The position numbers were made by a program, and so were the translations under genes. Of a DNA stretch of 64,000 nt, positions 1 to 7,783 are shown one piece after another (within the stretch, counting starts at the first letter, position 1; each line of letters starts with the position of its first letter). The stretch is from Sulfurovum sp. AR (GTDB lineage: Bacteria; Campylobacterota; Campylobacteria; Campylobacterales; Sulfurovaceae). Where the stretch lies: positions 186,001 to 250,000 of the forward strand of contig NZ_AJLE01000006.1 in the NCBI RefSeq assembly GCF_000296775.1, written 5' to 3'. Below the pieces are notes generated by a model. The model had not been told where the DNA came from and searched no databases. It was given only the letters and a program-made list of their open reading frames with translations.

Positions 1-21
1 AACTCTTGGAAACAATCATTT

Positions 22-1044
22 ATGGTTAATGTCAAAGGCTATATATCATCAAACTTTACCAAGTCATTTTTGATGATATTCCTGCCATTTTTCATTATTA
101 TATCTCTCGTATTTTTTGTCAAAATATCAGCACTGACCTCCAAAATACAGATCAGTTTTGCAGAATTGATCCTCCTTTACAGTTATTCTATACCAGAAAT
201 TATTTTTTATACGATACCCCTCTCTTTTGTCGCCGCCTTGGCAAATGTACTGATCAATCTCTCTCAGGGCAATGAACTTATTGCCCTCTATGCACTCGGA
301 CTGAAAGCAAAAAAGATACTCAGCAGTCTGCTGCTGCTCGGTCTTCTTTTTTCACTCCTATTGGCCAGTATCTCTTTTCTAGCTATGCCATTGAGTAAAC
401 AATTCTATAAAGCCTTCAAAGAAGAGAAAAAAAATGAAGCAAAACTGAACATCATTCCTGGTGAACTGGGTCAAAAATTTGGAGACTATTATATGTATGT
501 CAAAGAGAAAACAGGGGATACTTTTCATGATATTGTCATCTATAACCATACAAATAAAGCAGATGAACAGTTCTTTTCATCTCAAACAGGTCACATCAAT
601 AACAATGAAAATCTGACTTCTCTACTTCTGCATAAGGGATATGGATATACCTATGCAAAAACAAAATTACAACAGGCAGAATATGAAACCATGGAAGTTT
701 TTGACAGGTCTAAAAGCCAAGGATTTCAATTTCAAAGTATCCTCTCCTATTGGAGTGAAGGGAAAGAAAGCAGAGAGAAGGTAATGCATAGAATCCTATT
801 TTATGTTTTCACAAGCCTTATTCCTTTGCTTTCAGTCTATCTTGTTGCTTCTTTTACCATGATCAATCCTCGTTATCAACAAAACCGTTCATTTCTTATC
901 ATCTTTGTCACGACACTGTTCTTCTATGTCATCGCGTCGTCTTTAGAAAAATGGGGAAATCCTCTTATCTTGGTCCTTACTATCAGTGCTGTTACCATAC
1001 TAGGTCAATGGCTCTTTAAAAAACGTGTAGCCAAGTACTTCTAA
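22..1044 (+). CDS. LptF/LptG (YjgP/YjgQ) family permease
   Basis: Inner-membrane subunit of the LptBFG ABC exporter that extracts lipopolysaccharide from the inner membrane and passes it to the periplasmic Lpt bridge (family knowledge). The 340-residue protein shows the family layout: hydrophobic segments at about 13-35, 45-75 and 98-125, a hydrophilic periplasmic domain at about 130-255, then three more hydrophobic segments to the end. The ATG has a GGAA-type ribosome site just upstream. It sits 10 bases before truA on the same strand, so the two are probably co-transcribed. Whether it is LptF or LptG cannot be decided by eye. lptD lies elsewhere in this window at 41-43 kb. Confidence 0.85.
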   Translation: MVNVKGYISSNFTKSFLMIFLPFFIIISLVFFVKISALTSKIQISFAELILLYSYSIPEIIFYTIPLSFVAALANVLINLSQGNELIALYALGLKAKKILSSLLLLGLLFSLLLASISFLAMPLSKQFYKAFKEEKKNEAKLNIIPGELGQKFGDYYMYVKEKTGDTFHDIVIYNHTNKADEQFFSSQTGHINNNENLTSLLLHKGYGYTYAKTKLQQAEYETMEVFDRSKSQGFQFQSILSYWSEGKESREKVMHRILFYVFTSLIPLLSVYLVASFTMINPRYQQNRSFLIIFVTTLFFYVIASSLEKWGNPLILVLTISAVTILGQWLFKKRVAKYF

Positions 1045-1054
1045 GGGGCTTTCT

Positions 1055-1780
1055 ATGCGTGTAAAAGCTGTGATCAGTTATGATGGAAGTCCCTATCAGG
1101 GCTTTCAAAAACAAAAATCTACCAAAATGACCATTACTGCTGCTATAGAGAAGGCACTTGCCTCTTTACAGATAGATTCACCTATCGTTGGAAGTGGAAG
1201 AACAGATTCCGGCGTACATGCTACCGGTCAGGTCATACACTTTGACCTACCGGATTTCTGGAGCGACCTGGAGAAACTCAAACATAATTTAAACCGAAAA
1301 TTGACGGATATCTCTTTCAAACATATCTCGGTTGCAGCCAATGATTTTCATGCACGTTTCAGTGCGAAAAAAAGAGTCTACCGTTATGTATTTAAAACAC
1401 ACAAACCTTCTGTTTTTGAACATAAATATATTTCATATTATGAAGCATTCGATCCTGCTCTATTGATCAATGCACTCAAAATATTTGAGGGCGAACATGA
1501 TTTTAATTTCTTTCATAAGACAGGTACGATTACACATACTACTATCCGGAAGATCTATCGTACCGATTATGTCGAACGTAACGGATATCACTTTATCTAT
1601 TTTCAAGCCAATGGCTTTTTACGCTCTCAGGTACGTATGATGGTGGATGCGGCGATGCGTTGTGCCAGGGGGGATATGAGTATCACACAACTTCAAGAAC
1701 AACTCACATGCCAAAAAAAACATACCACCAAACTTGCTCCTCCGGAAGGACTTTATCTTTCAAGAATTGTCTATGGATGA
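1055..1780 (+). CDS. truA: tRNA pseudouridine(38-40) synthase TruA
   Basis: Converts uridines 38-40 in the anticodon arm of tRNAs to pseudouridine. The 241-residue length fits the family. The catalytic aspartate is D51 in the hallmark GSGRTDSGVHATGQV segment, and the conserved N-terminal YDGSPYQGFQ and C-terminal FLRSQVRMMV motifs are present. An AAGGGG ribosome site precedes the ATG. It follows the LptF/G-type permease by 10 bases, probably in one operon. Confidence 0.97.
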   Translation: MRVKAVISYDGSPYQGFQKQKSTKMTITAAIEKALASLQIDSPIVGSGRTDSGVHATGQVIHFDLPDFWSDLEKLKHNLNRKLTDISFKHISVAANDFHARFSAKKRVYRYVFKTHKPSVFEHKYISYYEAFDPALLINALKIFEGEHDFNFFHKTGTITHTTIRKIYRTDYVERNGYHFIYFQANGFLRSQVRMMVDAAMRCARGDMSITQLQEQLTCQKKHTTKLAPPEGLYLSRIVYG

Positions 1781-1846
1781 CCCTTTTCTTTTTCTATCTA
1801 CAATTTTTTGTTAGAATGTCATAACAATACAGCAAGGATATACCTT

Positions 1847-2200
1847 TTGAAGAAACTCTTTATTTTTACCGCCATATTATGCTTTTCTCATGCGAATAAC
1901 GAAATGGAAGCACTCTACCTGCAAAATGGATGCAATGGATGTCATGGAATGTATGGAGAAGGTATGGGTGCATCCCCCAGACTGCAAGGGGTAAGGGAAG
2001 AGGTATTATTGAGAAGACTTAAAGATCTACAAAAGGGAAAGACCCGTTCTGCTTTTGGTACGATCATGGTATCATTTGCCAAAGCACTTGATCAAAATCA
2101 AACCATAGAGATGGCAAAGTATCTATCAAATCTGGAAACAAAAGTGGATGATGAGCGTTATGAAATAGAGTATACACCCGCCGGAGATGGCGGATCATAA
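1847..2200 (+). CDS. small periplasmic c-type cytochrome
   Basis: Single-haem class I cytochrome c expected to carry electrons in the periplasm. The TTG at 1847 is chosen as start because an AAGGA ribosome site lies about ten bases upstream and the product then begins with a proper signal peptide (LKKLFIFTAILCFSHA); a TTG at 1808 would add 13 unlikely residues. The 117-residue product carries one CNGCH haem site in QNGCNGCHGMYGEG. A methionine axial ligand is plausible in the FGTIMVSFAKAL segment. The partner oxidase or reductase is not nearby. It is convergent with the DUF2231 gene. Confidence 0.85.
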   Translation: MKKLFIFTAILCFSHANNEMEALYLQNGCNGCHGMYGEGMGASPRLQGVREEVLLRRLKDLQKGKTRSAFGTIMVSFAKALDQNQTIEMAKYLSNLETKVDDERYEIEYTPAGDGGS

Positions 2201-2216
2201 GATAAAAGATGGCTAC

Positions 2217-2945
2217 TTAATGTGTAGCAATTTCCGGTTGTACCATCTCTTCTGGCATGCCTTCTACTTGTAGTGTTTCCACTTCTTTTTTCACTTCAGT
2301 TTCAACAGGCGTAGTCTCTACAGCTGTTTCTGCTTCAGTCTGAGTAGTGTTTGTTTCTATGTTCTCTTCTTTCTCTGTTTCTACTGAAGCTTTCATCTCT
2401 TCGAGTTCTTCTATCGTTTCATCAAGTTCTTCTTGCACATCAAAGAGTTCATCATCGAGTACTTTAACTTGTGCAACATTTAGCCCATGTTTGTACACAA
2501 GTTCTCCACCCTCTTCACCTTGTTCAAAAATACCTGCAACAAATACGATAAGAATGAAGATATATATGACTCTTATAATACTTTTATCTGTAAGCATGGA
2601 GATTAATTTGAAAAGTAAAAGAACCCCTGAGGCCAACATCAGGTAGGTCCCTAAATTTTTGTGCGCAGCAAGAGCTTCTTTAGCCGCATCATTCAATGTA
2701 GGGTAAGCTTCGCTTCCATCCACCAGTCCTGTAAAATATGCGCCAATCGCTGCGAACACAGTGAAAAGAATCAAAAAGAAAGACATACCGCTGATTGCTT
2801 TCTTTCTCAACACTAAATTGACAAGCTCCAACAAGAGGATCACAACTGGTAGAGCGATCACGAAATGGTCTACGACAGGGTGCCATAAAACAGGGATATC
2901 AAACGGAAATTCTACTTTTGGTAATGAGATAGCTGGTAATTGCAT
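2217..2945 (-). CDS. DUF2231 membrane protein with acidic C-terminal tail
   Basis: Resembles DUF2231, a family of small integral membrane proteins of unknown function. The first 150 residues hold four hydrophobic segments. Family-like features are the N-terminal WHPVVDHFVIALP segment and YKHGLNVAQ after the last membrane span. Residues about 165-242 form a highly charged, Glu-rich tail of coiled-coil character with TTQTE/VETTPVETE pseudo-repeats, longer than I expect for the family. A GGAG ribosome site precedes the ATG. The gene is monocistronic or leads nothing recognisable. The role is unknown. Confidence 0.75.
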   Translation of the reverse strand: MQLPAISLPKVEFPFDIPVLWHPVVDHFVIALPVVILLLELVNLVLRKKAISGMSFFLILFTVFAAIGAYFTGLVDGSEAYPTLNDAAKEALAAHKNLGTYLMLASGVLLLFKLISMLTDKSIIRVIYIFILIVFVAGIFEQGEEGGELVYKHGLNVAQVKVLDDELFDVQEELDETIEELEEMKASVETEKEENIETNTTQTEAETAVETTPVETEVKKEVETLQVEGMPEEMVQPEIATH

Positions 2946-3056
2946 ACTATTCTCCTTTTCTAATATATTTTTGAGAGGTTAAAAGCTCTCTGATGGTACG
3001 CACTAAAGCTTTGGTATATACTCAAGATTATAGTGATTGATTATAACACAAATGCA

Positions 3057-3491
3057 TTAAAAGGGCTTAACTACTACCATAATCACAATAAATATCATAA
3101 GCAGGGTCGGTATTTCATTATAGATCCTGAAGTATTTGCTGCTTTTATAGTGTGGATCATCGATCAGTGTTCTTCGAATACTCTCTAAAGAGAAGTGATA
3201 GGCTATAAGAAACGCAAGAAGCAGCAATTTGGCATGCATCCATCCGCCACTTGAGAAAATGCCTGAATTCAGATAAAGCATAAACGCACCGGAGATGATC
3301 GTTGCCCACATAGCCGGCACACCTATATATTTAAAGAGTTTATACTCTTGTATCTCCACAATATCTGTAAATGCTTTCGTATCAGCATTTTCACGATGAT
3401 AGATAAACAATCTCGGCAGATAAAACAACATCGCCATCCAAGAGACAAAGCTCATCACGTGAAATGCCAAGATCCAACTATAATATGCCAT
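3057..3491 (-). CDS. hemJ: Protoporphyrinogen IX oxidase HemJ
   Basis: HemJ (UPF0093) carries out the six-electron oxidation of protoporphyrinogen IX to protoporphyrin IX in the inner membrane, the penultimate haem step in bacteria lacking HemG and HemY. The 144-residue protein has four hydrophobic segments and the conserved N-terminal WILAFHVMSFVSWMAMLFYLP with its histidine, plus EIQEYKLFKYIGVPAM and GGWMHAKLLLL. The ATG at 3491 is preferred to the one at 3503 because a GGGAG ribosome site lies five bases before it. It starts two bases after the EEP-family gene stop, so the pair is co-transcribed. hemD is at 45-46 kb. Confidence 0.92.
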   Translation of the reverse strand: MAYYSWILAFHVMSFVSWMAMLFYLPRLFIYHRENADTKAFTDIVEIQEYKLFKYIGVPAMWATIISGAFMLYLNSGIFSSGGWMHAKLLLLAFLIAYHFSLESIRRTLIDDPHYKSSKYFRIYNEIPTLLMIFIVIMVVVKPF

Positions 3492-3493
3492 AT

Positions 3494-5050
3494 TTACTCC
3501 CATACCTCAAAATCTTTTTTAGTGTATATCACTACTTGTAGCTTCTTATAATAACCAAGATGTGCATAGTGTATCTTTAGACGACTACCATTTTCAGGGG
3601 CAAGTTTCTTCTTTTTAAAATAGACTGGAACCTTTTTCTCGTTGACATACAAAAAATTATTTTTATACATACCTGAGATCCCTTTAAGCACTTCGTTCTG
3701 TTGTATCTTTTTTGGCATAAATGTATCACTACTCAGCATATATTGTTCATTATCTACAGCACCATTGTCTTTGACTCTATAGGCATGGGTGATCTCTTTT
3801 AATCCGTGATATGTTTTGATACCCTCTACAAGAAGATCATACCTATGCCCCTCTTCCAATCTGTCTGCACAACCGTATAAGTAAATACCTCGTCCATGTA
3901 TACTCTGTTTCACTACGGCACTACGACCTCTTTTTAATACCACTACGACATTTTCAAGTTTGATCTTCCCTTCCAATGCTTCTATAGTATAGAGATCCTC
4001 AATACACTTTATCTCTACTTTTTGTACATTTCTTTTTTTCTTTTCAGCGATATAAGGCGCTGTATCAAAATAGGCATACACAGGTAAATGGTCAGAATAT
4101 CCTTTTGCCCTGTGTTTACCATTTTTATACTCCCACTTGTTGATGTACCCTTTCTTTGTAAAAAGATACGATCTCTTAAAGACTTTAAAAGAGTTGTTGA
4201 CATAATCTACACCCTTCTTGTCAAACATCTGTTTGGGAAGTACGATCTGATCCAAACTGGATTTTTTTCCATAAAACTTATGGCTCCAACGCTGATCAAC
4301 CGGTAACTCCTTCCACAATGTATAATGCACCCCTTTATCTGCTTTTACCATTTCGTCTTCTTCGACGAGATAGTCACCTACTTTGGTTTTCAGCACATCA
4401 TTGAATGCTGTTTTACCATGCGTGTCGTTGATCTTATTCTCTAAAGTTAGATGAGCATTATGATCACTGTTAAAATCTCCCAATATGATATACTCTTTTG
4501 TCTCTGGCATCTTTGCGATACGAGACTGCAAAGCCTTCGCATACTTGATACGTTTACTCTCATACCCTTGATAGGCCTTGGATTTCCAATGGTTCACAAA
4601 CAATGTTAAGGGTTTCCCTTTTATATCTACCTCCACTTCCAATATATTTCTCACACCTGCAGCCACACTCACCTCAATGTCACTTTGTCTTTTTATAGGA
4701 TAACGAGATAAAAGAGCCACCTGAATAGATGCATTCTTTTTATGAGTGATTGCCGAATATCTATAGGGGCATCCTACTCTCTTTAACCGGGTCATCAGCT
4801 GTTGAAGTATATGAGCATTCTCTACTTCCTGAAGCCCCAGTATATCTGCATCAAGATCACAGATGACCTCAGCAGTATGGTTCAGTTTGATGTCCACCAT
4901 ACGTTGTGTCCAATTGTGTTTTACCGTGTAGTCATCATACTCCGTACCGACATACTCTGCATCAAAAAGGTTTTCCACATTATAAGTGGCTACTTTAAAA
5001 GGTTTGGAAAAAATTAATAGTGGCAGTAAAAATAAAAGCAAGTATCGCAC
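3494..5050 (-). CDS. secreted endonuclease/exonuclease/phosphatase (EEP) family protein
   Basis: The N-terminus is a signal peptide (MRYLLLFLLPLLIFSKP). Residues about 19-330 form an EEP (DNase I-like) domain: FKVATYNVENLFD, ILGLQEVEN with the metal-binding Glu, VNHWKSKAY, ILGDFNSDHN and the closing YSDHLPVYAYF with the catalytic Asp-His. About 190 C-terminal residues form an extra region of unknown function, possibly an OB-like nucleic-acid-binding domain. Substrate could be extracellular DNA or a phosphoester; sequence alone does not tell. It is directly upstream of and coupled to hemJ, which suggests a shared transcript rather than a shared function. Confidence 0.8.
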   Translation of the reverse strand: MRYLLLFLLPLLIFSKPFKVATYNVENLFDAEYVGTEYDDYTVKHNWTQRMVDIKLNHTAEVICDLDADILGLQEVENAHILQQLMTRLKRVGCPYRYSAITHKKNASIQVALLSRYPIKRQSDIEVSVAAGVRNILEVEVDIKGKPLTLFVNHWKSKAYQGYESKRIKYAKALQSRIAKMPETKEYIILGDFNSDHNAHLTLENKINDTHGKTAFNDVLKTKVGDYLVEEDEMVKADKGVHYTLWKELPVDQRWSHKFYGKKSSLDQIVLPKQMFDKKGVDYVNNSFKVFKRSYLFTKKGYINKWEYKNGKHRAKGYSDHLPVYAYFDTAPYIAEKKKRNVQKVEIKCIEDLYTIEALEGKIKLENVVVVLKRGRSAVVKQSIHGRGIYLYGCADRLEEGHRYDLLVEGIKTYHGLKEITHAYRVKDNGAVDNEQYMLSSDTFMPKKIQQNEVLKGISGMYKNNFLYVNEKKVPVYFKKKKLAPENGSRLKIHYAHLGYYKKLQVVIYTKKDFEVWE

Positions 5051-5146
5051 ATAAACCCCATAGTTTTAATAACATTCTATCGAAGTATAAAAAAGAATAC
5101 GATAAGTATGACATATTGTCATACAAAGAGTAAATACATGAGATTC

Positions 5147-5181
5147 AAAACCTTATAAAGTTATATATTTTATAAGGTTTT
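5147..5181. repeat. inverted repeat copy A of the CCTTATAA family
   Basis: Two perfect 13-base arms, AAAACCTTATAAA at 5147-5159 and its complement at 5169-5181, flank a 9-base AT spacer. It lies in the divergent gap between the EEP gene and the AT-rich orphan gene, so it is not a simple transcription terminator. Related copies occur at 5997-6027 and 6079-6116, on the other side of the orphan gene. Confidence 0.8.
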
Positions 5182-5286
5182 AGAACAAGCTATTTCTATA
5201 TACTCTTAATACTGAAATATCATAATAGCAGGACAAAGTCTTCGGCTAATAAATAGTTATATGAAAATGCTCAAATTAGGAGAATT

Positions 5287-5832
5287 ATGAATAAAAAGTC
5301 AATATTAATATGGTTGATAATTATTTTTTTACCTACTATATTTTTCGTATTAAAACTTCTATTAGGCATACCCGGTCAATTAGCTTATGTAGGTTATTAC
5401 TTTCCCTTGCGGGAACTAGGTGAACCATTTTTTATACATGTCAAAAATGTGGACTGGTATCTTCCTACACTATATGGACAATTAATTACAGCAGTAATTT
5501 ACTCAGTTTTATACTGGATGATTTTTTTAATTATCAAAATAATAAAAATCGATATTTTTTGGAAAAAAATTGTTTTAAAAAATCCAATAGCTATTAAAGT
5601 AATAGAAAAAACAATACTACTTTCATTACTACTATTCATACCAATTGTTCAACTCTATCCAACATTAATTGCTTTCCCTCTCTTTTTATTTCCAGAAATT
5701 AATAAATCAATGGCATGGGTATTCATATATTTTTATCCAAAAAGTTTTTTAACTATACTAATATTCGTAATTTATTATTTTCTAGTTTTTTATATTTATG
5801 AACTTTTTAAAAAATGGTATAAGAGTTTGTAA
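5287..5832 (+). CDS. AT-rich orphan membrane protein, unknown function
   Basis: I do not recognise this 181-residue protein. It has about four hydrophobic segments (roughly 5-27, 65-87, 105-130, 140-175) and a Lys-rich cytoplasmic-looking linker around 88-100. An AGGAG ribosome site sits just before the ATG. Base composition is markedly more AT-rich than its neighbours, with long A and T runs and Ile/Phe/Lys-biased codons, and it is bracketed by three copies of one inverted-repeat family. Both points suggest recent acquisition (inference). It is translated-looking but could be a non-essential cargo gene. Confidence 0.6.
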   Translation: MNKKSILIWLIIIFLPTIFFVLKLLLGIPGQLAYVGYYFPLRELGEPFFIHVKNVDWYLPTLYGQLITAVIYSVLYWMIFLIIKIIKIDIFWKKIVLKNPIAIKVIEKTILLSLLLFIPIVQLYPTLIAFPLFLFPEINKSMAWVFIYFYPKSFLTILIFVIYYFLVFYIYELFKKWYKSL

Positions 5833-5969
5833 GGGTAATATATTACAAAGTTTTAGCAAACTTTGGAAGTTGTCAGTTCAGACTTGTTAAGTTGTATATA
5901 ACTTTTTTAAAACATATAATGAATACGCGGAACGCAATCTGTTACGCAAGCAGAAAATTATCGCTCACG

Positions 5970-6048
5970 ACAAACGTTTTATCTCATAAGAATCAAAACC
6001 TTATAATCTAACATATTTTATAAGGTTATTCACTGTAGTAACGTTTGT
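5970..6048. repeat. inverted repeat copy B with nested outer arms
   Basis: Inner arms AACCTTATAA at 5997-6006 and TTATAAGGTT at 6018-6027 match copy A. Around them lies a second perfect inverted repeat, ACAAACGTT at 5970-5978 and AACGTTTGT at 6040-6048, giving a nested cruciform-capable structure of about 79 bases between the convergent orphan and DUF937 genes. Confidence 0.75.
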
Positions 6049-6078
6049 AGACTATAAATCTTTACTCTTCAATAGAAA

Positions 6079-6116
6079 ACCTTATAAAATGTTCTATATA
6101 GAAGGTTTTATAAGGT
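6079..6116. repeat. inverted repeat copy C of the CCTTATAA family
   Basis: Arms ACCTTATAAAA at 6079-6089 and TTTTATAAGGT at 6106-6116 are perfect complements across a 16-base spacer. This copy lies about 50 bases after copy B and just beyond the 3' end of the DUF937 gene. It could act as a bidirectional terminator here, although copy A in a divergent gap argues against that as the general role. Confidence 0.75.
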
Positions 6117-6151
6117 ATGAGAGAAATTAGAGAAATATCTATCTAAACGGT

Positions 6152-6598
6152 TTAACGGAACATTTTGCTCAGCATCTCCATAGCCCCATTAGATCCACCT
6201 GTATTGGCAAGCATTTCATCCATAATCGTACCTTCTCCTCTTGTTGCCAGATCTACAACCTGGGGTATGACATTGGCTAAAGCACGTGCTGCACTCTCTT
6301 TGGATAGACAAAGATCAGAAGCAAAGGTAGCCACATTTTCAGCACCCAGCAGTGTCGTGATCTGCTCCATGGAGATAGCTTTGTTCTCGCCGTTTCCTAA
6401 CCATGATCCCACGATCTCACCCAGACCATTTTGAGACAACCCGCCTACAAATTTCACAAGATCAAGTCCTCCTGCTCCATTTCCTACAAGGGTATTGAGC
6501 GCATTAACGATATGATTCTCATCAAGTCCAGCGGTTGTATCATCACCATTTTTTTGTATCATAGAAGCTGCCGTTTTCAATAAATCTGCTAATTCCAT
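6152..6598 (-). CDS. DUF937/YidB-like protein
   Basis: A 148-residue soluble protein resembling the YidB/DUF937 family, whose function is unsettled. The family look comes from Gly-rich helical segments (GNGAGGLDLVKFVGGLSQNG) followed by LGEIVGSWLGNGENKAISMEQITTLLG, matching the conserved 'G-[DE]-[IV]-V-x-SW-[IL]-x-x-G-x-N-x-x-[IV]' pattern. It has no signal peptide or membrane segment. The start has an AAGGAAAAG ribosome site. It lies 33 bases after the CvfB-like gene on the same strand, possibly one transcript. Confidence 0.75.
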   Translation of the reverse strand: MELADLLKTAASMIQKNGDDTTAGLDENHIVNALNTLVGNGAGGLDLVKFVGGLSQNGLGEIVGSWLGNGENKAISMEQITTLLGAENVATFASDLCLSKESAARALANVIPQVVDLATRGEGTIMDEMLANTGGSNGAMEMLSKMFR

Positions 6599-6631
6599 AT
6601 CTTTTCCTTTTCTCTTTCTATACCCAGTATA

Positions 6632-7492
6632 TTACAACAGAACAATTGCATCATCCAGCAATTCTATCTTTTTAGCTTCGATAAGTTCTGTCAGCGTACG
6701 TTTAAAATTCTTCTTACTCATGCCGAAAACTTTTTTGATCTCTTCGGCATCACTTTTATAGGTAAAAGGCAAAGTGCCGTCCGCTTCTTTCAATAATTGC
6801 AAGATAGTGCCTTCAGCTTCACTTATCTTTGCTTGTTTTCCAATGGGCTGTAACGAAAGATCCAATTTATAGTCTTTTCTTACTTTTTTGATATAGACTT
6901 GTTTACGGTCACCTACACGTATCACTTCAAAGATCTCATTATCAAAAAGCATCCCCTCATACTGGTTGTCCGCTACAACTTTAAAACCTAGTGGTGTCTT
7001 AGCCAGAACAATGGCATCCAATTTTTTATTTTGATGCAGGCCACTCATGTCTCTGTTGAAATATTTACCTATTTTCTGCGTACCATAAAGACGGCCCGTT
7101 TGTTCATCCAGACAGACACGTAAAAGATACTTTTTGCCGATATTAAAATACTCTTTTTGTTGGGAAAGAGGCACAAAGAGGTCTTTAGGGAGTCCCCAGT
7201 TTACAAATGCACCATAAGACTTATAGTCCACCACCGTAAAATAGCCATACTCACCCAATTTGGCATAAGGCATTTTAGTAGTCGCTACAGGGCGGTCTTC
7301 ACTGTCTGTATAGATGAATACATCTATCAGTGCGCCAATAGGCATCTCATCTTCCATGACGTATACATTCGGAAGCAGTACTTCACTGTCATCTTTTGCT
7401 TCTAAAAATAATCCGTAATCCGTATCTCTAGCAACTTCGAGGGTATTGATTTTTCCGATCTCTATATGTAAGTTTTTTGATTTTTCATTCAT
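6632..7492 (-). CDS. CvfB-like S1-domain RNA-binding protein
   Basis: Predicted nucleic-acid-binding protein of the CvfB family, which combines several S1-like beta-barrels with a C-terminal winged helix. S1-like blocks are visible around LGEYGYFTVVDYKSYGAFVNWGLPKDLFVP and KLDAIVLAKTPLGFKVVADNQYEGMLF (each described here only by its core), and the end (about 225-286) has the helix-turn-helix look with KKVFGMSKKNFKRTLTEL. The ATG at 7492 is preferred to the annotated-length start at 7546 because a GGAA ribosome site precedes it and the extra 18 residues look non-coding. The target RNA is unknown. Confidence 0.75.
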   Translation of the reverse strand: MNEKSKNLHIEIGKINTLEVARDTDYGLFLEAKDDSEVLLPNVYVMEDEMPIGALIDVFIYTDSEDRPVATTKMPYAKLGEYGYFTVVDYKSYGAFVNWGLPKDLFVPLSQQKEYFNIGKKYLLRVCLDEQTGRLYGTQKIGKYFNRDMSGLHQNKKLDAIVLAKTPLGFKVVADNQYEGMLFDNEIFEVIRVGDRKQVYIKKVRKDYKLDLSLQPIGKQAKISEAEGTILQLLKEADGTLPFTYKSDAEEIKKVFGMSKKNFKRTLTELIEAKKIELLDDAIVLL

Positions 7493-7621
7493 TTGTGTTA
7501 TTCCGTTTCTTTGTATTGTGATATACTCACAATGTGATAGTGACATTATAGCTGAATAATGTACTAACCTGTACTATAATTGGCTGCAGAAAGATAACTA
7601 TCCTTCTACATATAAACCCCA

Positions 7622-7738
7622 TTAGTATTTGTAATCAAACATCACCCAGTATTTATTCGTATCTACATAACTCGTTGCAGCATCACCTTTCGCATACATT
7701 GCACCTTTGAACATCATAGGGACCCTATAAGATTCAAT
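7622..7738 (-). pseudogene. C-terminal remnant of an outer-membrane porin
   Basis: Reading the minus strand, an open stretch with no start ends in RVPMMFKGAMYAKGDAATS followed by YVDTNKYWVMFDYKY and a stop. This has the alternating pattern, aromatic girdle and terminal aromatic residue of the last strands of a Campylobacterota OprD/MOMP-type porin. Upstream, an in-frame stop appears after about 45 codons and nothing else of a porin remains. It lies between the CvfB-like gene and dsbD, so it looks like the scar of a deleted porin gene. Confidence 0.6.
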
Positions 7739-7783
7739 AGAAAAAAGAAGAAAAATGCTTTATATAGCAAAAAGCATGAAAGC

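Noticed and set aside
2347-2646. Ser-rich ORF on the plus strand
   Set aside because: Antisense shadow of the Glu-rich tail of the DUF2231 gene; its Ser bias is the complement of Glu codons.
5970-6048. integron attC site after the AT-rich orphan gene
   Set aside because: The nested arms look attC-like in shape, but neither RYYYAAC nor GTTRRRY cores are present and no integrase is in the window.
6079-6116. CRISPR array from the repeated CCTTATAA arms
   Set aside because: Only three unevenly spaced copies, each an inverted repeat without regular spacers.
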